A DNA stretch of 64,000 nucleotides from positions 104,540 to 168,539 of the forward strand of contig CADEEZ010000006.1 of NCBI GenBank assembly GCA_902826485.1. The letters run 5' to 3'. The stretch is from an uncultured Gammaproteobacteria bacterium (GTDB lineage: Bacteria; Pseudomonadota; Gammaproteobacteria; Berkiellales; Berkiellaceae). The position numbers and the translations under genes were made by a program. A model generated the notes under the pieces. That model ran no database searches. It was not told the origin of the DNA and saw only the letters and a program-made list of their open reading frames with translations. Below are positions 30,404 through 39,064 of this stretch, one piece after another. Numbering within the stretch: position 1 is the first letter of the stretch; each line of letters begins with the position of its first letter.

Positions 30404-30664
30404 ATGAACGGGACGTCCAACGTCAAAAAAATCGGCGCTGCATTAGCAATTGCTGCTGCTTCAATGCTAGCTTCAGGCTGTACTTCAATGTGTGGTGAAT
30501 CCAACGAGCACATGGTTAAATGTGCTGGTTTGAATCATTGCAAAGGATCATGTGATTCTGCTCCTGAAAACAGCTGCAAAGGTAAAAAAGCTCATCGCCA
30601 TAAAGGCTGGTCTTACATGAGCGAAGGTGATTGCAAAGCTAGAGGCGGTCACGTAGTAGATTAA
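30404..30664 (+). CDS. bufA: bufferin-type copper-binding RiPP precursor, BufA2-like
   Basis: 86 residues from ATG 30404 (AGGAG seven bases upstream). A hydrophobic export segment (about 8-24) ends LASGC, which also fits a lipobox, then a Cys-rich core follows with CAGLNHCKGSC (40-50), NSCKG (57-60) and GDCKARGG (76-82). Seven cysteines in all: 26, 30, 40, 46, 50, 58, 77. The C-x-x-x-N-x-C-K-G spacing and GG end are typical of BufA2-like precursors, whose cysteines are turned into thiooxazoles by a DUF692 enzyme to bind copper in the periplasm. Next to bufB and bufC. Strong by context and motif. Confidence 0.85.
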   Translation: MNGTSNVKKIGAALAIAAASMLASGCTSMCGESNEHMVKCAGLNHCKGSCDSAPENSCKGKKAHRHKGWSYMSEGDCKARGGHVVD

Positions 30665-30689
30665 TTTATTTAATAAATTATGATACGAT

Positions 30690-30730
30690 AAAGCCTGGAT
30701 GGGGCAACTCATCTGGGCTTTTTTATTTAT
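30690..30730 (+). terminator. hairpin terminator/attenuator between bufA and bufB
   Basis: AAAGCCTGGATG (30690-30701) pairs with CATCTGGGCTTT (30710-30721) through 12 pairs, two of them G-U, and is followed by a T-rich run (TTTTTATTTAT). It starts 26 bases after the bufA stop. The bufB ribosome site GGAGG follows at once. Partial read-through would give more precursor than enzyme. Confidence 0.75.
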
Positions 30731-30740
30731 GGAGGGATCC

Positions 30741-31583
30741 ATGTCGCTTTTAACCCCATCACTCGGTTTTGGTTTAGGTTTACGCGTACCGCACATCGAA
30801 GAAATCATTCAAACCCAACCTAAAGCAATTAACTGGCTAGAAATCATCACCGAAAATTATTTAGTCTCCGGTGGGAAACCCCTTACCCACTTAAACAAAA
30901 TACGTGAAATGTACCCTATTGTGATGCATGGTGTGTCTTTGTCTATTGGCAGCACCGATCCCCTTAATTACGATTACCTAAAAAAAGTAAAAAATTTAAG
31001 CCATAATATTCAAGCTAAGTGGGTATCCGATCATCTCTGCTGGGGTGGGATACACCAGAAAAATCTCCATGATTTACTCCCCTTGCCTTATACCGAAGAA
31101 GCTTTACATCATGTCGTCGACAGGATTAAACAAGTACAAGAATTCTTAGGCCAAAGATTAGTAATAGAAAATGTTTCTAGTTATATTTCTTATGAGCATT
31201 CTGTTTTATCCGAATGGGAATTTTTAACCGAAGTGGTTAATCAAGCAGATTGTTTATTATTATTGGATATAAATAATATATATGTAAGTAGTTTTAATCA
31301 TGGTTTTTCACCCGATGATTATTTAAATGCGATTCCAAAAGACCGAGTACAACAGTTTCATTTAGCGGGTCATGCCAATTTTGGTGATCATATTGTCGAT
31401 ACCCACGATCATCCTGTTATAGACTCGGTGTGGGATTTATATGAAAAAGCCGTAAAACTATTTCCTGACACCTCTACAATGATAGAAAGAGATGCTCATA
31501 TTCCGCCACTAGCCGATTTAATCGCAGAATTAAATCATGCAAAAGACATTCATGCACGTGTCAAGGTACCTAGTTATGTCTAA
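30741..31583 (+). CDS. bufB: MNIO family (DUF692) iron oxidase, bufferin maturase
   Basis: TIM-barrel multinuclear non-heme iron enzyme that modifies precursor cysteines. 280 residues from ATG 30741, preceded by GGAGG; a longer frame from 30699 lies within the terminator. Family residues: ITENYLVSGG, MHGVSLSIGS (His63), VSDHLCW (Asp97, His98), VIENVSSY (Glu143), LLDINNIYVSSFNHG (Asp176, His187), HLAGH, DTHDHPV and MIERD (Glu249). Overlaps bufC by 8 bases. Acts in the cytoplasm on BufA before export. Confidence 0.92.
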   Translation: MSLLTPSLGFGLGLRVPHIEEIIQTQPKAINWLEIITENYLVSGGKPLTHLNKIREMYPIVMHGVSLSIGSTDPLNYDYLKKVKNLSHNIQAKWVSDHLCWGGIHQKNLHDLLPLPYTEEALHHVVDRIKQVQEFLGQRLVIENVSSYISYEHSVLSEWEFLTEVVNQADCLLLLDINNIYVSSFNHGFSPDDYLNAIPKDRVQQFHLAGHANFGDHIVDTHDHPVIDSVWDLYEKAVKLFPDTSTMIERDAHIPPLADLIAELNHAKDIHARVKVPSYV

Positions 31584-32448
31584 TTTAGCTTCGGTACAAG
31601 CCGATTTTCAAGATTATATTATTTCGCCTAACTATGATAACTTTGAAAAAATCAAACAAAATATGTTAAGGCACACCAATAACCAATTTGGGTTGGATGC
31701 TGAAAGCCGACTTGAAATTTATTATGATATGTACCGATTAAGAATGCTGGATGTATTATTTGCCGATTATCCCAAACTTGTTGGCATCATGGGTGAAGAA
31801 CAATTTACTCGGGCTTTTTTACATTATTTAATAAATTACCCTTCTACTCACTATTCTGTCAGACCTTTTGGGGAAAAATTGTCCCATTTTTTAACCCAAT
31901 TCGAGCCCTTTTGTTTCACAAAATATTATGCTGAAATGGCAAAATTTGAATGGGCTTTAAGTTTAACTTATGATGCAGGAGATGCTGAACACCTAAGTTT
32001 TGATAAATTAACAAGCTTGCCGCCTGAAGATTGGGTCGATCTTAAATTTAAATTACAGCCTGCGGTAAATTTATTAACCTTTGAATATAACATCGTGGAA
32101 ACATGGCAGATATTGGATGCACAAAAAATTCTTCCCGAACAAGAAGATGAATCGGTATTAGAAACCTATACTGAAGAAAACCCTGAAAAACTTATTACAG
32201 CCCTTCCCTGCCCTCAAACTTGGCTTATTTGGCGCAAAGATCTCATGGCTCGTTTTCAAGAACTCAATAGCGAACAATACTTTATGCTTGAAGCAATAAA
32301 CCAGGGCTTAACTTTTTCTGAAGTCTGTGAAAAGTTAACAGCGATTATGCCTGAAGAAAATGTTCCTGGGTTTGTGGTACACCATTTGGCTGAATGGTTA
32401 GAAATGGATGTACTCACAACACACATTTCTTCTCGAACAATGTTTTAA
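31576..32448 (+). CDS. bufC: BufC/HvfC DNA-binding-domain-like partner (DUF2063)
   Basis: 290 residues from ATG 31576, which overlaps the bufB stop by 8 bases. The N-terminal DUF2063 part shows LEIYYDMYRLRMLDVLFADYPKL (about 45-67) and PSTHYSVRPFGEKLSHFL. A helical C-terminal domain (about 190-285, LIWRKD ... ALNSEQYFMLEAINQG type) completes it. This is the usual partner of DUF692 enzymes, thought to recognise the precursor. The DoxX-like fourth gene found in some operons is absent. Confidence 0.88.
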   Translation: MSNLASVQADFQDYIISPNYDNFEKIKQNMLRHTNNQFGLDAESRLEIYYDMYRLRMLDVLFADYPKLVGIMGEEQFTRAFLHYLINYPSTHYSVRPFGEKLSHFLTQFEPFCFTKYYAEMAKFEWALSLTYDAGDAEHLSFDKLTSLPPEDWVDLKFKLQPAVNLLTFEYNIVETWQILDAQKILPEQEDESVLETYTEENPEKLITALPCPQTWLIWRKDLMARFQELNSEQYFMLEAINQGLTFSEVCEKLTAIMPEENVPGFVVHHLAEWLEMDVLTTHISSRTMF

Positions 32449-32700
32449 TTTCATTAATTTCTTCGTTTTCAGGTGCTTCCACTTGAGTATTTCTATTATT
32501 GTTTTTCGATGCATTAATTGAAAAAGTAAGGAGACTGTTCTTGGCTAGGTTTTCAATAGCACCAGCGCCAAAGGCCCTAAAATTTTAAATATATTCATGC
32601 GATGAATGGGTGTAGCCAGTTTTTTAAAATCATCAAAAGCTTATTGAATATTTAATTTAGGGTGACCGATAATTTCTTTTTGTATCTGTTCAGTTGTCAT
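32414..32700 (-). pseudogene. possible decayed gene opposite bufC end
   Basis: Minus-strand reading from ATG 32700 starts MTTEQIQKEIIGHPKLNIQ then meets a stop. After another stop and a frame change it continues as FGAGAIENLAKNSLLTFSINA ... to a stop at 32414, inside bufC. Broken frames with protein-like text suggest a relic, but no family is recognised. It fills most of the gap 32449-32814. Confidence 0.35.
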
Positions 32701-32749
32701 GGCACCAAACAGCTTGTTTTAAATTAAGGTTACAGCTCGCTCTCCTACG

Positions 32750-32770
32750 TGCCGCGACTTGTTCGCGGCA
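32750..32770. repeat. short GC-rich palindrome
   Basis: TGCCGCGA and TCGCGGCA form a perfect 8-bp stem around CTTGT in an AT-rich gap 45 bases before the brnQ stop. No U-run. It looks like a REP-type intergenic palindrome and may end brnQ transcription. Confidence 0.5.
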
Positions 32771-32814
32771 TCCAGAGAGTAATATGTTCCCTATATGCAC
32801 ACTGGCGAGGAGAT

Positions 32815-34026
32815 TTAAAACACCAAATGTTGATACTGAATAACCAACGTTAAAACAATCGTGGTAAAGACAGCCGGCTTAGTGATATCAATGTTTTTAA
32901 CTTTATACAACATATTCGTTAAAGTTAAGACTATCACTGCAGGGTAAGCTGCTAGCACAATCGGATGAATAAATGACATTAAGCCCTCAAAGCCCAAATT
33001 CGCCATAAGCACACTTAAAATAACCATGAGAAACGACATGCCAAGATAGGGTATTTTAACATGATTAAAAGTAGCTGATTTTTCAACCTCATCACAAATC
33101 ACATCCGCTAACGTTACTGCTGCGCCCAATGCGGTGGTTAAGCAAGCTAATGCCACGGCAATATTGGCCATCACCGCTAACTGTGGGGGCAAAGTTTCTA
33201 ATGTTAATTGAATGAGGATTTTTTCTCTAGGAATGTCCATCAATAATAAATTATGACGTGCAGCGGCCAAGGCTAATCCAAAATAGATTAAAGCGAGTAA
33301 CGCAGCAGAGATAATACTCGCCCAAAAGCAGGTCGTCACAATAGAATAATCTTTATTTTGGGAGACGGCTTTTTCTCGCTGCAATTTTAATAAAGCCCAA
33401 GTTGCGGCACAATAAAAAATTGAACAAATCAAATCAAGGGTGTCATACCCTCCATCGAACCCCATCATAAATGCTTCAAAACGTGTCACATGTAACATAG
33501 GATCGTGATGACCCGGATTAAATATGGCAAAGCCAATAATGAGAAATAGCGAGATAACCAGAGCGGGAGACAAGACATAGCCTAATACAGCCAAGACTTT
33601 GTCACGTCGATAAATACAAGCCATGGTAAAGATACCGGCCAAAATCGTGGCTGGCATCAAAGCTAAGTTCGGAAAATAAGGCTGTATGGCCGCATGCGTC
33701 ACCACAAAGCATCGAGGCATAATGGCAAAAGGACCTAACAATGCCAACCCTATGCCCATTAAAACAAGCCCTGGGCCTCTCCCCACCCTAAAATAGAACT
33801 TCCCTACATCCCCGTGGTACATAATGGTCCCTAACAGGCCAATTAAGGGCGCCCCTACTGCGGTAATCATTAGGCCGATTAACCCTACCCAGGTTAAATA
33901 ACCAGCATCTCTACCCATTAATAGGGGAAATATCACGTTACCAGCACCAAAAAACATCGAAAAGATCGCCAAGCCGGCTTCCCATGATGTTAGAGCAAAA
34001 GCAGGCTTAAATAATTTAGTTAACAT
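32815..34026 (-). CDS. brnQ: branched-chain amino acid carrier BrnQ (LIVCS family)
   Basis: 403-residue inner-membrane symporter with about twelve hydrophobic segments, importing leucine, isoleucine or valine with Na+ or H+. The N-terminal signature SMFFGAGNVIFPLLMGRDAG (about 23-42) and FDGGYDTLDLICSIFY (about 189-204) are typical. Single gene on the minus strand. Consistent with reliance on imported amino acids, which the window alone cannot prove. Confidence 0.93.
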   Translation of the reverse strand: MLTKLFKPAFALTSWEAGLAIFSMFFGAGNVIFPLLMGRDAGYLTWVGLIGLMITAVGAPLIGLLGTIMYHGDVGKFYFRVGRGPGLVLMGIGLALLGPFAIMPRCFVVTHAAIQPYFPNLALMPATILAGIFTMACIYRRDKVLAVLGYVLSPALVISLFLIIGFAIFNPGHHDPMLHVTRFEAFMMGFDGGYDTLDLICSIFYCAATWALLKLQREKAVSQNKDYSIVTTCFWASIISAALLALIYFGLALAAARHNLLLMDIPREKILIQLTLETLPPQLAVMANIAVALACLTTALGAAVTLADVICDEVEKSATFNHVKIPYLGMSFLMVILSVLMANLGFEGLMSFIHPIVLAAYPAVIVLTLTNMLYKVKNIDITKPAVFTTIVLTLVIQYQHLVF

Positions 34027-34183
34027 TGCAACAATCCTAAATTAATTACATTTAGATAGATTAACAAGAGGTTTAGAAGTTTATAACAAAATGGGGATAA
34101 AGCTTACTAAAAAGTGCTTTAAAATGACAAATGGTGACAGAGGACTAACTGATCAACAATTCAAGTTGTTTTAATTTTAAATA

Positions 34184-36214
34184 TTATGTAATGGGACCCT
34201 TTTTGATCTTTTTTGCTTCTTCTGAGTCAATGCCCATTTCATCTTTTTGATTTTTTTGTTCTTCTTTTTTAGATTGTTTCAAACTTGTCATGTTGTATAG
34301 CGGAGAAAAAACGGTGGGTATACTTTCTTTATCTTGTTTTTCTTTCTGATGTTCTACAAGTAACTTCATGATTTCTGGATTATTAAAACGTTTAGCCATA
34401 TCCATAATTAAATTACCACTATCATCTTTTACATCCAGGTTCACGCCTCGTTGCAATAAAATTTTCACTAAGAGAATATTATTGTTCTCTATAGCCAAAC
34501 CTATCAAGGGTCTATCATACTCATCCCTAACATCGACTGATGGTAAATTATCTAAAAACCTATTCACAATACCGATATGTCCCTTTTCAGCTGCAATTTC
34601 TATAGCAGTTTTAAGATCAAGATTTAACTCCATTCCATTTTTACCCGACTTTAAAAAAAATTGAATCAAATCTGGTTCATTATGTTCACAAGACCAATGA
34701 AAAATAGAATTTAAACCACTTAATATTTTCGCATCAGGATCGGCACCTTGTTTCAAAAGTTCAATTGCTATAGCAGTGTTGTTGGTTTCAATACAAGTTG
34801 CCAATATAGACTTGCCATAATTATTAGTGATATTTACATTCACTAACTTTTTGTCCAACAATGCTTCTAATCTATCCACTCTTCCTTGAACAATAAGCGT
34901 TTCTATATAAGAGTTTCCATCCTTATTTTTTTTATTTACATCAGCACCTTTTGATATCAATAAATCTTCGAGTTGTGTATTTTGTTTTAAACTGGCCATA
35001 TATAATGCAGTGGCGTCAATAGATGGTAATAGTGCATTAATATCCTCTATCTTATGTGCTAATAAATTACGTAAACTTTCACTTTCATTATTTACCAAAT
35101 ATCCTAATAAATTAGGATTGATAGTTGCATCTTTTTCAAATAAGGCATTTATCATTTTAAAATCTTTGTAGTTGACTGCATGCTCCAACGCACTGATTCC
35201 TTTAGAATCTTTAACATTCACATCCTTCACCATGTCGAGCAACTTATAAAAAAAATCATGTTTTTGGCTAACTGCGAAGGGTAAAATATAATCCATATTG
35301 TAACCAGGCGTTTGGCTGGCGATTTCAAGGATATCCATATCACCTACCATAAGAGCAAAATGTAGCGCAGTTGCCGTTCCATGCAATTTTTCTTTATTTT
35401 CTGAAAATAGTGTTTTTTTAAAACTCATATAATAGTCTGCAGGTAAGCTAAATTTTGCATAATCAAGAATGCTAAATCCTAAGCCTATAGTCTCACCTTT
35501 ATTTTTTGAATTCTCCAGGCCACGATCAAGCGCATCGAGCAAGTTTTCTAATTGGCTGCTGGATAACGGTTTGCCCACATTAGGATCATAATAACTATAA
35601 TTTGTTCCATCATAATATAACGCTGTAGCATGCCCAATTGAAGACATCATAATAATTTTATTCGGAGGAATGATTTTTTTAAGCGTATCAACAAGGGTAT
35701 TTTTGTTCACTACCATGCTGAAGCTGGCCTCTTTTATGAGTGCATTATCATCATTTTCTTTTATACCTTGAATTTCATTATATACTTTTGCCCAATCGGA
35801 TTGTCTATAACTTGAAAAAGCTAGTTCAGGTCTATACGTAACCATAATATTTTCATAATAGGTTAAAATTTCTAAATATTGCGTATGTGCTGATATTAAA
35901 TCGTTTTGTGTTTCAATATTTAAACTGGATAAGGTTTTATTTTTAAAGTGTGAATTATATTCTATGTTTTTACGTTCTAACGAAACCATATCTACTTCGG
36001 GCCTTGAAACTAAATCATTCATATCCAAAAAATATTTTTCAGATCCGTTACGTTTGTTCATGCCCCACATAAAAGCATCTCCATTGCAAAAGCCGCCTGT
36101 GGCTACAGGTGGCCTATTAAATTGCCTTCCCCAGTCATTTAGCTTGTTTATTCTTGTCTCTTGCGAAACACTCATTTCACCGGAGTTACCTCTTGATGAT
36201 ATAGAATTTGTCAT
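34184..36214 (-). CDS. ankyrin-repeat protein with N-terminal papain-like (YopT/C58-like) domain
   Basis: 676 residues, start ATG 36214 with a strong GGAGGGGG ribosome site. Residues about 25-260 carry the domain shared with the genes at 22845 and 51096: ATGGFCNGDAFMW (Cys43), SSIGHATALYYDG (His195) and YSYYDPNVG (Asp210), the Cys-His-Asp order of papain-fold proteases. About ten ankyrin repeats follow (275-635). The tail IDSEEAKKIKKGPIT has an acidic block then basic residues. Function as a secreted protease targeting host proteins is an inference; catalytic activity is untested. Confidence 0.83.
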   Translation of the reverse strand: MTNSISSRGNSGEMSVSQETRINKLNDWGRQFNRPPVATGGFCNGDAFMWGMNKRNGSEKYFLDMNDLVSRPEVDMVSLERKNIEYNSHFKNKTLSSLNIETQNDLISAHTQYLEILTYYENIMVTYRPELAFSSYRQSDWAKVYNEIQGIKENDDNALIKEASFSMVVNKNTLVDTLKKIIPPNKIIMMSSIGHATALYYDGTNYSYYDPNVGKPLSSSQLENLLDALDRGLENSKNKGETIGLGFSILDYAKFSLPADYYMSFKKTLFSENKEKLHGTATALHFALMVGDMDILEIASQTPGYNMDYILPFAVSQKHDFFYKLLDMVKDVNVKDSKGISALEHAVNYKDFKMINALFEKDATINPNLLGYLVNNESESLRNLLAHKIEDINALLPSIDATALYMASLKQNTQLEDLLISKGADVNKKNKDGNSYIETLIVQGRVDRLEALLDKKLVNVNITNNYGKSILATCIETNNTAIAIELLKQGADPDAKILSGLNSIFHWSCEHNEPDLIQFFLKSGKNGMELNLDLKTAIEIAAEKGHIGIVNRFLDNLPSVDVRDEYDRPLIGLAIENNNILLVKILLQRGVNLDVKDDSGNLIMDMAKRFNNPEIMKLLVEHQKEKQDKESIPTVFSPLYNMTSLKQSKKEEQKNQKDEMGIDSEEAKKIKKGPIT

Positions 36215-36246
36215 ATCCCCCTCCAGAAGGTTTTCTCATTTTTTTA

Positions 36247-36804
36247 TTATTTTTGTCCGCCTATTTTAAGATGCGTGGTAGTAGGCTGGTGAACAACTGC
36301 TTGATTTAAGTGATGTTGGCCATGCTGCGCATTGACTGGATCTTCTGGTCTATTGTGAGCGGGATGATAACCGGGGGACTTTTTATCAACGACTTCTTCA
36401 GAAGGATGTTCTTTATTTTCAACCTTTTTTTGATGCTTAGAAACTTGCCCTATCATGTTTTTTAATAAGGGCACACCAATATTCATTAATAATTGGATCG
36501 CCAAAGCAATGGGTGATTTATCTTTGCCTGAAGCACTACTATTTATACCATCTAAAAAAGTTTTATTAAACATAGAACCTAAAGAAGACAGTTCTTTACT
36601 ATCATAATTTTGACCCAACAATCCTTTCAGCATACCTTTAGCGACTTTCATTATGGGTTTAATGGTTTCTGATATATCCCCATTTGCATCCGGCTTAACT
36701 TTAGACATATCTACATGAAATTGACTTGCAATCTGCCTACCAATGGTGGCTAGCATCTTGGAAAATGTTTCAGCGATATCATTATCATGGTTTTGGTCTG
36801 TCAT
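36247..36804 (-). CDS. unknown protein with His-rich tail
   Basis: 185 residues from ATG 36804, preceded by GAGG at the right distance; the longer frame from 36837 lacks one. A helical first part (IAETFSKMLATIGRQIASQF, PIALAIQLLMNIGVPLLKNMIGQV) is followed by a disordered tail rich in His, Pro and Gln (about 130-185) ending HLKIGGQK. No signal peptide, no recognised family. Same orientation as the surrounding accessory genes. Confidence 0.65.
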   Translation of the reverse strand: MTDQNHDNDIAETFSKMLATIGRQIASQFHVDMSKVKPDANGDISETIKPIMKVAKGMLKGLLGQNYDSKELSSLGSMFNKTFLDGINSSASGKDKSPIALAIQLLMNIGVPLLKNMIGQVSKHQKKVENKEHPSEEVVDKKSPGYHPAHNRPEDPVNAQHGQHHLNQAVVHQPTTTHLKIGGQK

Positions 36805-36916
36805 AAAGTACCTCGTATGCCTTAGTAAAAATTTCAATACTATTACTATTAAGACCTATTTTACTTTACAAAAGTTCAGCCTATTCGGCTTAAATTACTG
36901 TTTGGTGAAGGTCAAA

Positions 36917-38287
36917 TTAAGCCATATCTAAGCCTTTGTTTTTTCTGGGGCCTGAAGGTAAATTTTGTGGTATTAATTGATTTTTAATTTGATTAAACAT
37001 ATCTTGACTAGAATTAACATTAGCGATAATAGGTAATTTTGTATTTTTATATTCGGCATCAATCGCTTTTATTCTCGCCTCTATAATCACTGACCAAATA
37101 AAAGGAGAATCCCCTTTTGCGGATGATTTTTCTTGGCTTAATTCTTTTTTCATTTCACTCAAATACTGTCTAAGCAATGCTATTTTATCAGACTCGCCTA
37201 AACCACTTTTATTTAACAACCCTAAAATAACTTTAATTTCAGACTTATATCTTTTTTGTTGTGAACTCATTTGAAAATCTAACGGTCTTTCTGTTTCAAG
37301 GGCGTACAGTTTAAGCGAAGTGCCACCTGAGTATAATTTTTTCAAATCTTTAACATAAGCTTGATAAACTAACAAATTTTTGGGTGTGACATCGAATTCT
37401 ATCTCTCCTGGTTTAATATTCTGTTGATTTGCTAAAAATTTAGTATAATCATTATGCAATGCGAGAAATGCTTGAACATGCATATTTATTTTTTTTCCTA
37501 GGGTAGAAAATTGTCTGTACTGTGGCTCTTTGTATAATATTTTTTTCAACTCTTCATATTGATTATTGTTCAGCACTTTAAATAAATTTATTTGACTTGA
37601 AAGCTGATTCATCACAATCATAAAATTTTGAATATTGGCTTCATAATGAGGATGTTTAAGCAACCATTCTTTCATAAACTTTGTATAGTCACTGTCCATA
37701 CTCAGTCTTTTTAATAAGGTGGGTGCCATAATTTGAAATTTATCTATCAATGAGGGCTTTTTAGCAGCTTCAGGCATTGCTCGCTTAGGTTTGCCAGCAG
37801 TCTCTGATGTAATTTCTTGATATATATTATTTTTTTCTTTCAAAGTATCAAATTTATCTTGGACGTTTTCAAGGTGTGCAAAATATCCTTTTTGAATTTC
37901 TAACAGCAATTTAACATTATCTTCACTGAACAAAGTATTTAAGCCTTCGTAAGAAAAACGATTGTTTTTTAATTCTTGTTGATAATCTCTCACTTTACTT
38001 TTGTGAAAAAGATATTTGTTAAATAGTTTTTTTGTGTTTTTTCTGCTTTTTGTAAGATCTTGAAACAAGTTTTGTAAGTTTTCCCCTCTTGTTGATTCAT
38101 TAAAATCATCCCCAACCAGCTTGTCAATTTCATTGTACTCTTCTAGAAATTTCTTTTTCTCGGAAATTTGGCCTTGATTAATGTATTTATCGAGCCTTTG
38201 ATCATCTTCCATCATCACGAGCAATATTGGGGCGATCTGACGAAGTCGACTCATTAAGGCCAGTTCATTTTTAGAATCATCACTCAT
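36917..38287 (-). CDS. unknown helical protein with internal duplication
   Basis: 456 residues, all-helical and lysine-rich. The two halves begin alike: LRQIAPILLVMMEDDQRLDKYI (about 15-36) and FQIMAPTLLKRLSMDSDYTKFM (about 184-205), each followed by coiled-coil-like segments. The last 80 residues are looser and end PSGPRKNKGLDMA. No recognised family. The ribosome site is weak. It sits 27 bases after the 190-residue gene and is probably co-transcribed. Confidence 0.68.
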   Translation of the reverse strand: MSDDSKNELALMSRLRQIAPILLVMMEDDQRLDKYINQGQISEKKKFLEEYNEIDKLVGDDFNESTRGENLQNLFQDLTKSRKNTKKLFNKYLFHKSKVRDYQQELKNNRFSYEGLNTLFSEDNVKLLLEIQKGYFAHLENVQDKFDTLKEKNNIYQEITSETAGKPKRAMPEAAKKPSLIDKFQIMAPTLLKRLSMDSDYTKFMKEWLLKHPHYEANIQNFMIVMNQLSSQINLFKVLNNNQYEELKKILYKEPQYRQFSTLGKKINMHVQAFLALHNDYTKFLANQQNIKPGEIEFDVTPKNLLVYQAYVKDLKKLYSGGTSLKLYALETERPLDFQMSSQQKRYKSEIKVILGLLNKSGLGESDKIALLRQYLSEMKKELSQEKSSAKGDSPFIWSVIIEARIKAIDAEYKNTKLPIIANVNSSQDMFNQIKNQLIPQNLPSGPRKNKGLDMA

Positions 38288-38314
38288 GCCGTGATACTCA
38301 TATTATAATAAATA

Positions 38315-38887
38315 TTATTTATATTTTGCTACTTTTGCAGGTTGTTGCCCAAAATGGGCTAATTTCTCTTTTGCAAAAAATTGCAATTTCGCTTTAATGC
38401 CATTTTCCTCTGGAATGAGAAAAGGGGTTTCCCCTTTTTCAGCAAATTTTAACAGTTGATCTGGCTTAGCATTGATAACTCTTTTCATGGCGTCTTCAAC
38501 AACGAGTCCTTCATGTGCAGTGGCTGATTGCAATTTTACAAAGGCAATTAACTCTTCAGCATTTTTTGTTTTTTCAATACTACGTTGAAAAGAGGTAGAT
38601 TGAATAGGCGTCGAGGGTTGATATGCTTTAGTTCCAGCAGCATTTATTTTAAATTTTGCTTTAGAGAGTTCAATAAACTTGTCACGAATGTTAAATTTGT
38701 TGGTGATTTTATATTCAGAAGAATTTCCTTCTGCGATCATTTTTAATATTTTATCATGATGCTTTAAATGTTCCAGTAGGTGTACAACCTCTGTTTTATC
38801 TTTTTCAGGATAATTATTTCTTACAGCACTGCATAATTGTTCAATATTTTTCGCTTTATTTATACTTTCTTGAAAAGAATTAGCCAT
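38315..38887 (-). CDS. unknown protein with two repeat units
   Basis: 190 residues made of two similar modules: SFQESINKAKNIEQLCSAVR (about 3-22) and SFQRSIEKTKNAEELIAFVK (about 98-117), each followed by about 70 helical residues ending in a similar IxDKFIELSKAKF / IKAKLQFFAKEKL strand. The tail QPAKVAKYK is basic. GGAG precedes the ATG. Unknown function; part of the accessory cluster. Confidence 0.68.
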   Translation of the reverse strand: MANSFQESINKAKNIEQLCSAVRNNYPEKDKTEVVHLLEHLKHHDKILKMIAEGNSSEYKITNKFNIRDKFIELSKAKFKINAAGTKAYQPSTPIQSTSFQRSIEKTKNAEELIAFVKLQSATAHEGLVVEDAMKRVINAKPDQLLKFAEKGETPFLIPEENGIKAKLQFFAKEKLAHFGQQPAKVAKYK

Positions 38888-38998
38888 GACAACGTCACTC
38901 CATCAGATATAAGTGCCAGTTGGACCGTGAAATATTCAAGATGGTTCAATGTATTTTATATGATTTAAAATAGTATTTAGCGGTAGGTCAGTAAAGTA

Positions 38999-39054
38999 TA
39001 TACTGGAATATTTAAAAAATTCTCGAGTAAAATCTCTCAAATATTCTCAGTATA
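38999..39054. repeat. imperfect inverted repeat in the leader of the 190-residue gene
   Basis: TATACTGGAATATTT (38999-39013) matches the reverse complement of AAATATTCTCAGTATA (39039-39054) with one extra base and a 25-base gap. It lies just after the stop of the 103-residue gene and could be its terminator or an operator for the next gene. Confidence 0.35.
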
Positions 39055-39064
39055 TTTAAAAAAA

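Noticed and set aside
36917..38287. RhoGEF-like (DH) helices in the 456-residue protein
   Set aside because: The APxLLK...YTKFM pattern is vaguely similar, but helical repeats match by chance easily; no conserved DH blocks are clear.
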